Under the pieces are notes generated by a model, which was given only the letters and a program-made list of their open reading frames with translations, had not been told where the DNA came from and did no database searches. Source: Erwinia tracheiphila (GTDB lineage Bacteria > Pseudomonadota > Gammaproteobacteria > Enterobacterales > Enterobacteriaceae). Taken from it: a DNA stretch of 64,000 nt. Location: the NCBI RefSeq assembly GCF_021365465.1, contig NZ_CP089932.1, positions 3,782,001 through 3,846,000 of the forward strand, written 5' to 3'. The position numbers were made by a program, and so were the translations under genes. Numbering within the stretch: position 1 is the first letter of the stretch; the number at the start of each line of letters is the position of its first letter. Positions 34,812-44,197 of the stretch are shown one piece after another.

Positions 34812-35280
34812 GAATGCCAATATTTGGCGTTACTGTTGCGCGAGCAGCAGTCGTAGCCGCAATTCGTATTGCTGAAATAGCTTCGTCTGCTTCCCGTAAT
34901 ATTTCCGTCGGTGCGGCACCAAGGTTTATTGCATTAATCGCATCAACAAATTCTTTGGTTGCCACAGCGACCAGATAAGCAGGACTGTGTGGACGCAAGA
35001 CACGTGCGCGTCGTTCAGTTGGTAAGGCTGCCAATGCTGCTGACTTCAACCCCTCAGCCTGAGGTGCATACCTCGGCCCATCGAACCCACGGAAAATACG
35101 CTTTACACGCTGCGTCGCGTTGCTGAGTCCATTTTCGGAATCAGCAGTTGGTAAAATGTCACCCCCGCCAGCCGCGTGATACTGATCGGCAACTGCCAGG
35201 CCAACAGTTTTCCAGCCGTCCACCTGTGCCCATCGTTCCAGCTCGGCGGCGACGGCATCAATCGGAGGACTGATTTTCAT
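34807..35280 (-). CDS. YdaT-like phage regulator
   Basis: 157 residues (MKISPPIDAVAAELERWAQV...). It overlaps the Cro/YdaS-like gene by 22 bases, the ydaS-ydaT layout of the Rac region. The start and a later ALPTERRARVLRPHSPAYLV fit a CII/YdaT-type early regulator only loosely. The role is inferred mainly from position between Cro-like and replication genes; it could be a CII-like activator. Confidence 0.5.
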   Translation of the reverse strand: MKISPPIDAVAAELERWAQVDGWKTVGLAVADQYHAAGGGDILPTADSENGLSNATQRVKRIFRGFDGPRYAPQAEGLKSAALAALPTERRARVLRPHSPAYLVAVATKEFVDAINAINLGAAPTEILREADEAISAIRIAATTAARATVTPNIGIQ

Positions 35281-35488
35281 GATTCACTTTACCTTTGCGC
35301 TTTGCCTTATATTGGTCGTATGCAATCAGGTCATATTTCAGAACGCCGCCGGAAGCGATCTGAAGGCGCATAGCTTTACCTTCTGGAACCAAATCCCCCC
35401 AAACAGACACGGATGAAGGTTTAACCCCAGCGGCCATAGCTAATTTCGTCTTATTACCAAAAAATTTTACTGCGTCACTTTTGAGCAC
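35258..35488 (-). CDS. Cro/YdaS-like repressor
   Basis: 76 residues. A short helix-turn-helix: MLKSDAVKFFGNKTKLAMAA, then GVKPSSVSVWGDLVPEGKAM, the pattern of Cro/YdaS proteins (FG..T.lA...G.....VS.WG..iP). Transcribed away from the cI-like gene across a shared operator region. It is expected to be the early-gene switch opposing the repressor. Confidence 0.85.
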   Translation of the reverse strand: MLKSDAVKFFGNKTKLAMAAGVKPSSVSVWGDLVPEGKAMRLQIASGGVLKYDLIAYDQYKAKRKGKVNHENQSSD

Positions 35489-35567
35489 TTCACTCTCTCC
35501 CTTAGGTTTTCTTAAGAAGATTAGATCGTAGAGAAAACTAAGTAAAGAAAATTTAGAATAACCTAAT
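35489..35567. promoter_or_regulatory. Divergent promoter/operator between cro-like and cI-like genes
   Basis: AT-rich region with repeated operator-like words: ttaggttttcttaag, agaaaactaag, and aaatttagaataacctaa (35549-35566) ending next to the repressor ATG. The last is found again, in reverse orientation, at about 36115-36132 beyond the repressor gene. Confidence 0.6.
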
Positions 35568-35972
35568 ATGCAAAACGAAACTTTTGGCTCCCGTCTGCTG
35601 CGCAGGCGTAAAGAATTAAAGCTATCTCAAGCTGCCTTAGGGAAATTGGTCCAGGTGGCTCACGTAACTATTTCTCAATGGGAGCGTGATGAAACGCAGC
35701 CTGCGGGAAAGCGGCTTTTCGGGCTCAGCAAGGCCCTTCAGTGCAATCCAACATGGCTGATGTTTGGTGACGACGACAAAGCTCCCACAGACCCAGTGCA
35801 GCCCCAAATCCAAGAGTTATCCCCTCAACATAAAGAGCTAATCGAACTGTTCGATGCGCTCCCCGCATCTGAGCAAGAGGCACAGTTAAGCGAGTTACGA
35901 GCCAGAGTAGAGAATTTCAGCCGTCTTTTTGACGAGTTACTACAAGCTCGCAAACGCTCCCAGAAAAAATAA
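35568..35972 (+). CDS. cI-like phage repressor (HTH_XRE, no protease domain)
   Basis: 134 residues. N-terminal helix-turn-helix LLRRRKELKLSQAALGKLVQ, then VAHVTISQWERDETQPAGKR. The C-terminal helical part (LSPQHKELIELFDALPASEQ...) probably dimerises. There is no S24 peptidase domain, so self-cleavage with RecA as in lambda CI is not expected; induction may depend on the antirepressor at 49848. Its own operator abuts the start codon. The transcript has little room for a leader. Confidence 0.85.
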   Translation: MQNETFGSRLLRRRKELKLSQAALGKLVQVAHVTISQWERDETQPAGKRLFGLSKALQCNPTWLMFGDDDKAPTDPVQPQIQELSPQHKELIELFDALPASEQEAQLSELRARVENFSRLFDELLQARKRSQKK

Positions 35973-36077
35973 CTGCCAATTCCTCTACTCAATCTCGTTT
36001 TCTATGAGAGTTTTGTTGTGCCCGCAAAAAATTAAATACCTTCCAAATCATACAGTTAACTTTTCACGTTCAATAAT

Positions 36078-36136
36078 TTAGGTTTTTCTACATTATTTCT
36101 GTTGATCTAAATCTTAGGTTATTCTAAATTTAGTCC
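36078..36136. promoter_or_regulatory. Second operator cluster, inverted copy
   Basis: Contains aatttaggtttttctac and cttaggttattctaaatttag. The latter is the exact reverse complement of the operator word before the repressor gene (35549-35566). The repressor therefore probably also controls the rightward genes that follow (36214 onward, recE, recT). Confidence 0.6.
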
Positions 36137-36213
36137 ATCGAAACCACACAGTGATTTCTCAGATAACACGTTCCGCCATCCTGGCGACAAGGGCACAACA
36201 CAGGAGATGTGAG

Positions 36214-36429
36214 ATGGAAGAATTAAAGCACGTAATTGCACTGCTACTGGAAGATGCAAAACGTTTGCAGCAGTTGGAGCCAGATGCAGGCACCGAAGCC
36301 CGCATCTGGATTGCTAAAGAGGCACTCCTTAAATCGGCTGAACTCGATTTTCCAGGATTTGCCGCAACAACTAACGGATCCCAGGCTTTCCGGCAAGGGC
36401 TTCAAGAATGCCATTGCGCCTGTCGCTAA
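36214..36429 (+). CDS. Small early phage protein
   Basis: 71 residues from MEELKHVIALLLEDAKRLQQ; AGGAG stands upstream. A helical protein (LEPDAGTEARIWIAKEALLK, SAELDFPGFAATTNGSQAFR) of a kind common at the start of lambdoid left operons. Function unknown. Confidence 0.6.
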   Translation: MEELKHVIALLLEDAKRLQQLEPDAGTEARIWIAKEALLKSAELDFPGFAATTNGSQAFRQGLQECHCACR

Positions 36430-36529
36430 CAATGCCTATGGCGGCAACACACATAGCACACTGAATAAAATGAAGTTTGTGCTGACAGTTCCGTACTTTG
36501 GTATTGCTGTTCAACTCAAATGAAGATGA

Positions 36530-36800
36530 AGCATTTTGGACATTTTGTAGTTAAAGCCATTTTTATTTCCTTATAGGTATACGAACCATAAGGATATCAC
36601 GCGCCGGGCGTGGCTAAAAATCCCGGCATTTTAAACAACTAATTTAGCTGGCTGTGATGACAGAGAACCGATGCGCTCAACGCGACCATCCATGATTACT
36701 GCTCACAGCCAGCTAAACCAAAAGTGATTTTTCATGCCCTCACCAGGGGGAACGGTTCTCCCTGAGAACGCCGGAAACGTAACCGGCAACCATTAATAAT
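36530..36800 (+). ncRNA. Structured non-coding region, candidate RNA
   Basis: No gene fits here. Three hairpins are seen: gccggg...cccggc (36603-36627); a perfect 15-bp inverted repeat tttagctggctgtga / tcacagccagctaaa (36643-36657, 36703-36717) around a 45-base loop; and a GC-rich gaacggttctccc / gagaacgccgg region near 36750-36785. It could be a small RNA or a processed leader of the genes that follow. Confidence 0.4.
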
Positions 36801-36810
36801 GGAGAATAAC

Positions 36811-37005
36811 ATGTACGGTACAGCATTAATGCCACGTCATGCCGTAGTTCCGGGCACGATGATTAAGCATAAAGGTAAATACTGGCGTGCCTCTGCAAAT
36901 CTGGAAAAAGGTTTATACGCATTGACACCTTCGGAAGTAACCAGAATAAACAGTGACACTATCGAAGTAATGCTAAATCAACGCGGCCTGCCGCTAATAA
37001 ATTAA
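36811..37005 (+). CDS. Small early phage protein
   Basis: 64 residues from MYGTALMPRHAVVPGTMIKH (36811), with GGAG nine bases upstream. A beta-rich domain, HKGKYWRASANLEKGLYALT. Unknown function; it sits in the operon leading to recE/recT. Confidence 0.55.
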   Translation: MYGTALMPRHAVVPGTMIKHKGKYWRASANLEKGLYALTPSEVTRINSDTIEVMLNQRGLPLIN

Positions 37006-37075
37006 TTTAAACCACGCCTGTTAACAATGTCGCTAATCCGGCAGGACAACACTCAACTTAACCAAAGGAACTACC

Positions 37076-37411
37076 ATGGAAAACTTTGCTTTCACTGTAG
37101 AATGTAAAATAGAACGAATCGTTAATTTCACCGACCGCACCATCGACAAGATTAAAGTGGGCGATGAGGTTATTGGCTATATTGCCGTTAATAAGACCGG
37201 GCGGGAAACCATCATCACCCCTCTGACCCCGGCGGGTGAATTCAGAGAAGCACATTGTGTAGCCTGCGCAGGGAAGGAACTTTTTTCTGTGTGGGCGGGC
37301 ATTCCTCTCGACCTGGTTGATATGGACACAGATGATTCATCCGAACCTGCCATAAGCATTTCCGTGCCGACCGTAAGTAATAAACCCGGACCGGATCCAC
37401 AGCCGCACTGA
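37076..37411 (+). CDS. Early phage protein, unknown
   Basis: 111 residues (MENFAFTVECKIERIVNFTD...), with aaaggaa before the ATG. A beta-rich N-terminal domain with CVACAGKELFSVWAG is followed by a flexible Pro-rich tail. No family recognised. Located between the leader region and recE. Confidence 0.6.
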   Translation: MENFAFTVECKIERIVNFTDRTIDKIKVGDEVIGYIAVNKTGRETIITPLTPAGEFREAHCVACAGKELFSVWAGIPLDLVDMDTDDSSEPAISISVPTVSNKPGPDPQPH

Positions 37412-37546
37412 CAGCCAGTTTTTATTCAGAATAACCATCATCCATTGCTCTGTGTAGTGCTTTCCCGCAGCTACAGCGCGGGGCTTTTTATCCGCATGGG
37501 CATTTTCAGAGTGTCCAGCCGGATAAATTAAATGAGGAGGAATGAC

Positions 37547-39919
37547 GTGAACAACCTGAGTTTTTATTTACTGAGGCCTGAGGCCGGAATTAAAAAACCA
37601 GAAATGGTTATTCAGGTTTCTGCTGAAAATGAAAAGAAAGCCATCAATAAAATTAATTTTCTCGCGGATGAAGCGGATATTGATCTGGATGGTTATGAAA
37701 AACCGATCCTGACCGAATACCCTTCAACAAACTGGCATGCTGATTTACCAGAACCTGACACATTCTCGACTGAGTGGCTTGAGCATTTCGAACTGCTGGG
37801 TAGCTTTGGCCGCATCTGGTTCCCCGTTAACCCCGCTCTGGATGAAGGATCCGCCAGTGAGGGTACTGATGAGGATGCATCAAACGTTGTTGCCATCCCA
37901 GCCACCCCACTCAATACCCGCGAAAGATTTATGCGGCTGAGTCGCGACACCCGCGTTGTGGCCGTCCTGGAGCGGGGTTTCTACGTCATTGATCAGGAAC
38001 TCACCGAGCAGGAAACCAGCGAGTTCTCAAAAAAAGCCCTGAATGCGGGCGATGAAGATAAGTACCTTGCAGATTTCCTTTACGGCGTTCGCCTGCCTGA
38101 ACTGAGCGCCTTTAACGCACCACGATTCGCCGCATTTATCGCCGGGGTTGGCCGCCGCTTTGAGCGTGGTGATGCTGAGGCAACTTTTGCCAACATCCGC
38201 AAATTCTGCCTGAACCTGCTTGGGCAGGACTCAGGCAAGACCGACCCCGATCGGTTCAATATCGTGGTTGCCCTGCTCGTGATGGGTAAAAATCCCGTAG
38301 GTGCAAAAAGTGGCGATGTCACAAAGGCCAAAGAGCTCGTGGCGATGAGGGAGGAAGCCTGGCGGGCCTGGCATACATCCCTGCAGCTGGTCCCGGGCAT
38401 CCCGGTGTTCCCGGAAGCGCTGCTTTACGAACTGACGTTTGAAGGCATGAAAAACCTGAAATTAATCAGGGACAGCGCGGGTCGCCGCCAGTATATCCGT
38501 GAACATTTTGCAGGACACCCCCTGCTGCCTGATTATCCGATTGAGGACACTGAAAGCCATGATGAAACCCAACAGAGCGCGGAGAGCGCAGATAGCACAC
38601 TGGCAGATGCAGCGATGCCGGATGATGCAGTGGCGCAGGATACAACAGAGCAGCCAGGATCAGCGGAGGGCGTGGAAACTACGCCATCTGTAGCAGAGCG
38701 TACCGGTCCGTTTTATGTGCGCAATGAAGCGGGTGAAGTTAAGCGTGCCAATAAACTGAAAGGACTGGAAGACCTGAAGGCGCAGGGTTACACCGAAATT
38801 GATAAAGAAGAATACCTCCGGCTGAAAAATCCACCGCCAGCGGAAAAAGACACTTTTCGGGAAAATCAGAATTCGTCTACCGAATCTCTTCGTGAAAACG
38901 CGGTTCCGTCAACCGGCAGCGCCGTTGAAAGCCTGGAACATGAAGAAAAGCTGGCCGCAAATATTAACGGCGTTCAGATAGCAGAGGCTGAACCGGGAAA
39001 ATTCAGCGTCGGGGCATTTCTGACACCAGCGGACTCATCCGGAGGCGAAAAAACGGAAGAGACCGGTACGGCCACGCCTGAATCGACAGCAGAACCTCGT
39101 GAAGCTTACGCAGGTCCGGGGATCTATTACCAGATTTCAAATGCTGATTACCATGCAGGTCCGGGCGTCAGCAAATCGCAGCTGGATGATATCGCCGTGG
39201 ATCCGGCAATTTTCCGCTGGCGCAAGGCAGCGCCGGTTGACACCGAGAAAACCGCAGCGCTGGACAAGGGTACTGCGCTTCACTGCCTGCTGCTGGAACC
39301 CGACGAATATGAGCAACGGTTCATCATCGCGCCAGAGTTCAACCGCCGCACTACCGAGGGCAAGAATGAAGAGAAAGCCTTCATCGAAAGTTGCCAGCAG
39401 AGCGGGAAAATTATTATCAGCCATGATGATAACCGCAAGCTTCATCTGATGCGTGACAGCGCTATGGCCCACCCCGGAGCAAGGGCGCTGTTAGAAGCGG
39501 AGGGCCACTGCGAATCATCCCTGTACTGGAATGACCCGGAAACTGGCGAGCTGTGCCGCATTCGTCCGGACAAACACCTGGTAAATATGCCTTTTATTGT
39601 TGACGTAAAAAAAGTGGCTGACATGAGCCGCTTTGCCCGCCACATCGAAGAGTTCCGCTACCACGTTCAGGCCGCGATGTATTCCGAGGGCTGGCGGGCT
39701 CACACCGGTGAAATGCCTCGCTTCGTCTTTCTGGCCGTCAGCGAGAGTATTGAGTGCGGACGCTATCCCGTTCACACCTACATCCTCGACAGTGAAGGCA
39801 TGGAGGAAGGTTGCCGCCTTTTCAGGCGGGATCTGGATTCCTGGCACCGTTGCAACGAAAGCGGCGAATGGGGCTGGGGATTTGAAGAAATTCAGCGCCC
39901 TTACTGGGCAAGAGGATAA
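37547..39919 (+). CDS. recE: RecE-like exonuclease VIII
   Basis: 790 residues from a GTG at 37547 (MNNLSFYLLRPEAGIKKPEM); GAGGAGG stands six bases before it, while the ATG at 37532 overlaps that site. The long N-terminal part is of variable type. The C-terminal nuclease (residues ~525-790) contains GIYYQISNADYHAGPGVSKS, then QLD, LDKGTALHCLLLEP, RIRPDKHLVNMPFIVDVKK (catalytic Asp and DxK) and YHVQAAMYSEGWRAHTG. It degrades 5' strands at double-strand ends to leave 3' tails for the annealing protein encoded next. Confidence 0.92.
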   Translation: MNNLSFYLLRPEAGIKKPEMVIQVSAENEKKAINKINFLADEADIDLDGYEKPILTEYPSTNWHADLPEPDTFSTEWLEHFELLGSFGRIWFPVNPALDEGSASEGTDEDASNVVAIPATPLNTRERFMRLSRDTRVVAVLERGFYVIDQELTEQETSEFSKKALNAGDEDKYLADFLYGVRLPELSAFNAPRFAAFIAGVGRRFERGDAEATFANIRKFCLNLLGQDSGKTDPDRFNIVVALLVMGKNPVGAKSGDVTKAKELVAMREEAWRAWHTSLQLVPGIPVFPEALLYELTFEGMKNLKLIRDSAGRRQYIREHFAGHPLLPDYPIEDTESHDETQQSAESADSTLADAAMPDDAVAQDTTEQPGSAEGVETTPSVAERTGPFYVRNEAGEVKRANKLKGLEDLKAQGYTEIDKEEYLRLKNPPPAEKDTFRENQNSSTESLRENAVPSTGSAVESLEHEEKLAANINGVQIAEAEPGKFSVGAFLTPADSSGGEKTEETGTATPESTAEPREAYAGPGIYYQISNADYHAGPGVSKSQLDDIAVDPAIFRWRKAAPVDTEKTAALDKGTALHCLLLEPDEYEQRFIIAPEFNRRTTEGKNEEKAFIESCQQSGKIIISHDDNRKLHLMRDSAMAHPGARALLEAEGHCESSLYWNDPETGELCRIRPDKHLVNMPFIVDVKKVADMSRFARHIEEFRYHVQAAMYSEGWRAHTGEMPRFVFLAVSESIECGRYPVHTYILDSEGMEEGCRLFRRDLDSWHRCNESGEWGWGFEEIQRPYWARG

Positions 39920-39924
39920 TCAGG

Positions 39925-40737
39925 ATGAACAATTCAGTCATGAATCCCTTCGGGCAGCCAGCAGTGCAAAACCAGCAGGCAGGTGTGGTAGCCATCGAAC
40001 AGCACCGGGCTATGCAGGAGGTGCAGGCCGCGCTGGTTGTTGCAAAAAAATTCCCCCGCGACCCGGTGGCGGCGATGGACAGGATCCTTACCGCCTGTAC
40101 CCGCCCCACGCTGGCAGAGGGCGCACTCTATTCTTACGCCCGCGGTGGTACCGATGTGACCGGACCCAGCATCAGGCTTGCGGAAGCGATCGCACAGAAC
40201 TGGGGCAACCTTCAGTTTGGCGTCAGGGAGCTGGAACAGCGTAACGGTGAATCCATCGTTGAGGCTTTCGCCTGGGATGTGGAAACGAACACCCGGCAGA
40301 TCAAAACCTTTACCGTTCCACATATCAGGTACACCAGAAAAGGAACGCAGAAACTTGTGGATCCCCGCGACATCTACGAACTCGTTGCAAGTCAGGGGGC
40401 CAGACGCCTTCGCGCCTGTATCCTCGGCGTTGTTCCGGGAGATGTGGTTGAATCCGCCCAGCGGCAGTGTGAAACCACGATGGCGACCAATTTTGAGATC
40501 ACCCCCGAGTTTATTCAGTCGCTTATTTCCTCATTCGAAAAGCTGGGCGTGACAAAAGAGCAGCTGGAGAAGCGCATTCAGTGCAGGGCCGAAGCCATCA
40601 GGCCGGCGCAGGTTGTTCAGCTGAAAAAAATTCAGACCAGCATAAAAGATGGCATGTCTACAGCGTCTGACTGGTTTGAGGTTTCAGCCCCTTCAAAAAG
40701 CGGCACTGCTGACCTTAACAAACTCGATATCAAATAA
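39925..40737 (+). CDS. recT: Single-strand annealing protein (RecT-like)
   Basis: 270 residues starting MNNSVMNPFGQPAVQNQQAG, five bases after recE. ALYSYARGGTDVTGPSIRLA, then EAIAQNWGNL, and RRLRACILGVVPGDVVESAQ, then RQCETTM, are of the phage recombinase type paired with RecE. Exact class (RecT or another annealing family) is not certain by eye. It pairs single strands produced by RecE and can circularise or recombine phage DNA. Confidence 0.75.
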   Translation: MNNSVMNPFGQPAVQNQQAGVVAIEQHRAMQEVQAALVVAKKFPRDPVAAMDRILTACTRPTLAEGALYSYARGGTDVTGPSIRLAEAIAQNWGNLQFGVRELEQRNGESIVEAFAWDVETNTRQIKTFTVPHIRYTRKGTQKLVDPRDIYELVASQGARRLRACILGVVPGDVVESAQRQCETTMATNFEITPEFIQSLISSFEKLGVTKEQLEKRIQCRAEAIRPAQVVQLKKIQTSIKDGMSTASDWFEVSAPSKSGTADLNKLDIK

Positions 40738-40780
40738 CCCTCCCCGGCCAGCACCGTCTGGCCACTACCGGAGCTATAAA

Positions 40781-40924
40781 ATGACCAAATACTACGTATC
40801 GGGCGTCAAAGCCGACGCTAAAGGCCACTGTGAAATCTGTGATGACGCAGAGGCGCAATTCTGGACGCTCTACGAGCGGAATGAAAACGGAGAGAGTCAG
40901 GCAGTTATTAGAGTTTTTCGGTAG
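40781..40924 (+). pseudogene. Small phage protein, apparently truncated
   Basis: 47 residues from MTKYYVSGVKADAKGHCEIC, with GGAG upstream. The sequence resembles a small early lambdoid protein that is usually longer after ERNENGESQA; here the frame ends at AVIRVFR, where an unrelated frame takes over. A deletion fusing it to the next remnant is likely. Confidence 0.5.
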
Positions 40925-41288
40925 AAAACTGTTCCGCATTCGCGCCATGATTTCGTTTGGTAATGTTCAAACTGGTGATTTGGGTGGCTGGGTTGAGAGC
41001 GAGAGTAATGTAGAACAGTCCGGCGATGCATGGGTGTACGGCAATGCGCACTGGATCTCTATCGGGCCAATTGGTTCAGAGAATGATTTCCTGACAGCGT
41101 TCCGGCAGCGTGATAACAGCATCATGGTCAGACGCGGATGTTTCTCTGGCACGATTGACGAGTTTGAGTCAGCTGTTAACGATACGCACAGCGACAACCA
41201 GCACGGCGATATTTATCGCGCCCTGATTCTGGTTATTAAGTTGAGGCTGGCAGAAGTTGAAGGTGAGCAGGGAGGCGACCATGCGTGA
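40905..41288 (+). pseudogene. Repeat-rich phage protein, internal deletion
   Basis: The frame covers FGRKLFRIRAMISFGNVQTG, then DLGGWVESESNVEQSGDAWV, then YGNAHW, followed by a C-terminal domain (GSENDFLTAFRQRDNSIMVR). Full-length relatives have an N-terminal start and a long run of GDAWVYGNA-type left-handed helix repeats; only one repeat remains and no start codon is in place. Its 5' end is fused to the preceding fragment. It is a decayed gene. Confidence 0.55.
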
Positions 41289-41505
41289 ACTCCCCACCCC
41301 ATCGGATGTGCAGTTGAGCATCGTTCGCCCAGGGGGTGATTTAGAAAACCCAATCAGGATGATTATCCGCGTTGAGCGAGGGAAAACAATCACTCTGGAA
41401 ATATTACCCCATGAGTTTGCCCTGGCTCTAACCGGTAGTAGTGACAGAGGTGCAAAAATGTACCTGCGAAATATTGAAGTGAAGCGCATCGGGGGTGACG
41501 CATGA
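41281..41505 (+). CDS. Small phage protein, unknown
   Basis: 74 residues (MRELPTPSDVQLSIVRPGGD...), ATG overlapping the previous stop, gcagggagg upstream. Beta-rich: IRMIIRVERGKTITLEILPH. Coupled to its neighbours by overlapping codons. Function unknown. Confidence 0.6.
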   Translation: MRELPTPSDVQLSIVRPGGDLENPIRMIIRVERGKTITLEILPHEFALALTGSSDRGAKMYLRNIEVKRIGGDA

Positions 41506-41855
41506 ACCAGCGCCCATACGACAAAACACTACCGCTTGAGGAATTAGCAAATCTTCGGGGCCTGATTAAATTCGCTTCCCCCATGCCGTGGCGCTGGGCT
41601 ACCAGCAATAGCATGGCTCGTTTGAGTAGCGCCAGCGGCAAGGATGGCGATGTAATTCATGCATTCAAGGCTGTAGACGAGGTGCCGTGCGTGAATGTTT
41701 CCTTGGATAACATGAATCTCATTGCATGCGCTGTTAAAACGCATCAGGTGACCTTGAGGCCCAGGACAGTATCAACGACATTCGCCAGGCGCTGGAAGAG
41801 AAAGCAGAAGTGCTGCGCATCAACAGCAGGAGTAAGAGCGATGACGAATGAAGAA
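41502..41855 (+). pseudogene. Ea22-like gene, internal deletion/frameshift
   Basis: The first part (MNQRPYDKTLPLEELANLRG, LIKFASPMPWRWAT) reads in one frame to about 41745. A typical C-terminus (EAQDSINDIRQALEEKAEVL, RINSRSKSDDE) follows in another frame, ending at the next start. The two parts match ends of ead/Ea22-type lambdoid proteins with the middle missing. Confidence 0.5.
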
Positions 41856-42278
41856 CGGCTGTCGTTGGTTGAGCGATGCAAAACTATTGCAGCATGGCGG
41901 GAAAAATACGGCGACAATGCAAACGTTATGCTGCCAGCGCTGGAGGCAAAACAGATAGCAGAAATCGCCCTCGCCTCGCTGCAGGCTGAGAGTTTTGCTT
42001 TTATCCACCCTCAGATGCTAGAGGATTTAAAATATAAAGCCAGAAGTTGCGGTAGGTGCTGGACTGGAAGTCACGATGAGTTAAGCGGAGAAGCAAGGAT
42101 TCCTGTGTACACCACAGCACCAGCAATGCCTGACGGGTTTGACCCGGACAGCGGACATGAAACAACGGTTGTCGCACATTATCACGCACATGGCGAATGG
42201 ATTAAGTGCAAATCCCACATTGAGGAAATTTGCGATTACGTGTTGTTGCCAGAGCTAAAAAATGTTGGTGGATTATGA
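41841..42278 (+). CDS. Phage early protein, Ea22-region type
   Basis: 145 residues from MTNEERLSLVERCKTIAAWR. A helical N-terminus (ANVMLPALEAKQIAEIALAS, LQAESFAFIHP) is followed by IPVYTTAPAMPDGFDPDSGH, the PVYTT(A/P)P motif seen at the end of Ea22-type proteins, then a short extra domain. The stop overlaps the next gene (ATGA at 42275). Function unknown. Confidence 0.6.
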   Translation: MTNEERLSLVERCKTIAAWREKYGDNANVMLPALEAKQIAEIALASLQAESFAFIHPQMLEDLKYKARSCGRCWTGSHDELSGEARIPVYTTAPAMPDGFDPDSGHETTVVAHYHAHGEWIKCKSHIEEICDYVLLPELKNVGGL

Positions 42279-42334
42279 GTGAAGTGACAGAAACCCTGTA
42301 TGGAGAGCTGTCGGACGGGGCGTTTTTCGCCCCT

Positions 42335-43648
42335 GAGCCTGTAATTTAAATTGTGTATCTGCCTGTTTTTGATATCTTCATTTCGATAACGGAGACAGGT
42401 AATTATGGACGAAAAAAGACTCAAAGCCCTTGCGGCTGAACTGGCTAAGGGGCTGAAAACCGAAGCCGATCTCAACCAGTTTTCCCGCATGCTGACGAAG
42501 CTTACAGTTGAAACTGCGCTCAATGCTGAGCTGACTGACCACATCGGACACGAAAAGAACGCACCCAAAACAGGCTCAAATACCCGCAATGGTTATTCGT
42601 CAAAAACGTTGTTGTGCGACGATGGTGAGATTGAAATCAGTACACCACGTGATCGTGAAAGCACCTTCGAACCTCAGCTTATTAAGAAAAATCAGACACG
42701 TATTACGCAGATGGACAGTCAGATCCTGTCGTTGTATGCAAAAGGCATGACCACCCGGGAGATTGTCGCCACCTTCAAAGAAATGTACGATGCGGACGTC
42801 TCACCCACGCTGATATCGAAAGTCACTGATGCGGTGAAAGAGCAGGTATCTGAGTGGCAAAACCGTCCGCTGGATGCTCTGTATCCCATTGTTTATCTTG
42901 ACTGTATTGTCGTAAAAGTTCGCCACAGTGGCACTGTAATTAACAAAGCCGTATTCCTTGCTCTGGGTATTAACACCGAAGGCCAGAAAGAATTACTGGG
43001 CATGTGGCTCGCAGAAAATGAAGGTGCGAAGTTCTGGCTCAGCGTGCTGACTGAGCTGAAGAATCGAGGTCTCCAGGATATCCTGATTGCCTGCGTGGAT
43101 GGCCTTAAGGGCTTTCCGGATGCGATAAACAGCGTGTACCCGCAGACGCATATCCAGTTGTGCATTATTCACATGGTACGCAACAGCCTGAAATACGTGT
43201 CATGGAAGGACTATAAAGCCGTTACTGGCGGTCTGAAAGCGGTTTATCAGGCTCCGACAGAAGCAGCAGCGCTGATGGCCCTGGATAAGTTCGCTGATGT
43301 CTGGGACGACAAATATCCGCAAATCAGCAAAAGCTGGCGTGCACACTGGGAAAATCTCAATACGTTCTTTGGTTATCCACCAGATATACGTAAGGCTATC
43401 TACACCACGAATGCCATCGAGTCGCTGAACAGCGTTATCCGGGCAGCGATAAAGAAACGCAAAGTGTTCCCGACAGATGACTCAGTGCGCAAGGTGATAT
43501 ATCTGGCAATCCAGTCGGCCTCGAAAAAATGGAGTATGCCGATCCAGAACTGGCGGCTGGCAATGAGTCGCTTTATTATCGAGTTTGGTGACCGCCTGAG
43601 CGATCACCTTTAATACGGTGGCAGATACACAGAATTATTTACAGGGTC
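42335..43648 (+). mobile_element. IS256-family element (copy B), intact
   Basis: 1314 bp. Ends GAGCCTGTAATTTAAATTGT and, complemented, GACCCTGTAAATAATTCTGT. Perfect 8-bp duplication TCGCCCCT at 42327-42334 and 43649-43656. Inserted at codon 20 of the DUF4942 gene. Confidence 0.97.
42405..43613 (+). CDS. IS256-family (Mutator) transposase
   Basis: 402 residues. The conserved catalytic regions of the Transposase_mut family are intact: YPIVYLDCIVVKVRHSGTVI (Asp), ILIACVDGLKGFPDAINSVY (Asp), IVHMVRN-like IQLCIIHMVRNSLKYVSWKD, and the Glu in YTTNAIESLNSVIRAAIKKR. The frame is complete, ending IIEFGDRLSDHL, so this copy could act on copy A as well. Confidence 0.96.
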   Translation: MDEKRLKALAAELAKGLKTEADLNQFSRMLTKLTVETALNAELTDHIGHEKNAPKTGSNTRNGYSSKTLLCDDGEIEISTPRDRESTFEPQLIKKNQTRITQMDSQILSLYAKGMTTREIVATFKEMYDADVSPTLISKVTDAVKEQVSEWQNRPLDALYPIVYLDCIVVKVRHSGTVINKAVFLALGINTEGQKELLGMWLAENEGAKFWLSVLTELKNRGLQDILIACVDGLKGFPDAINSVYPQTHIQLCIIHMVRNSLKYVSWKDYKAVTGGLKAVYQAPTEAAALMALDKFADVWDDKYPQISKSWRAHWENLNTFFGYPPDIRKAIYTTNAIESLNSVIRAAIKKRKVFPTDDSVRKVIYLAIQSASKKWSMPIQNWRLAMSRFIIEFGDRLSDHL

Positions 43649-44197
43649 TCGCCCCTGCATCTTCCGACATGGTTGACTCTCTTATCGGCCAGTACAAGCA
43701 ACTCCGGGCCAATATAGAAATGATGTCCGGGTTAATTAACTCGCACCATGTATCGGTTCACCATTTTCTGGAGGGAAATCAGGACCATGATCGGCGGCAT
43801 TATTTCGGCGGCGTCAGTAATCTATTTAAACTCGAAGGCGCTATCGCCAGTCTGAATGCAACATTCTGGCAAAAAGCACTGAATATGACCGACGTATACG
43901 AGTACATGCCGAACAACCGGCGTACCGAGTGGAACGAGCAGATCAGGGAAATGAAAACACCCGGCTTCGAAGAAGAGACCGTGCGACCAACAATCATGGA
44001 ACTGCTTAACTCACGCCAGAAATTCTTCTCCGAGCGTGTGGATGGTATTTTCCGCGCGCTTTCCGGCGACCACGTTACCAACCGACCGGAAGGCTTCGGC
44101 AAGCGCATGATCCTTGCCCGGGTGTTCACCGATTACGGCATGACAAATCACAATATGAGCGGCTATATCCAGGATCTACGGCAGGTGATTGCTAAAT

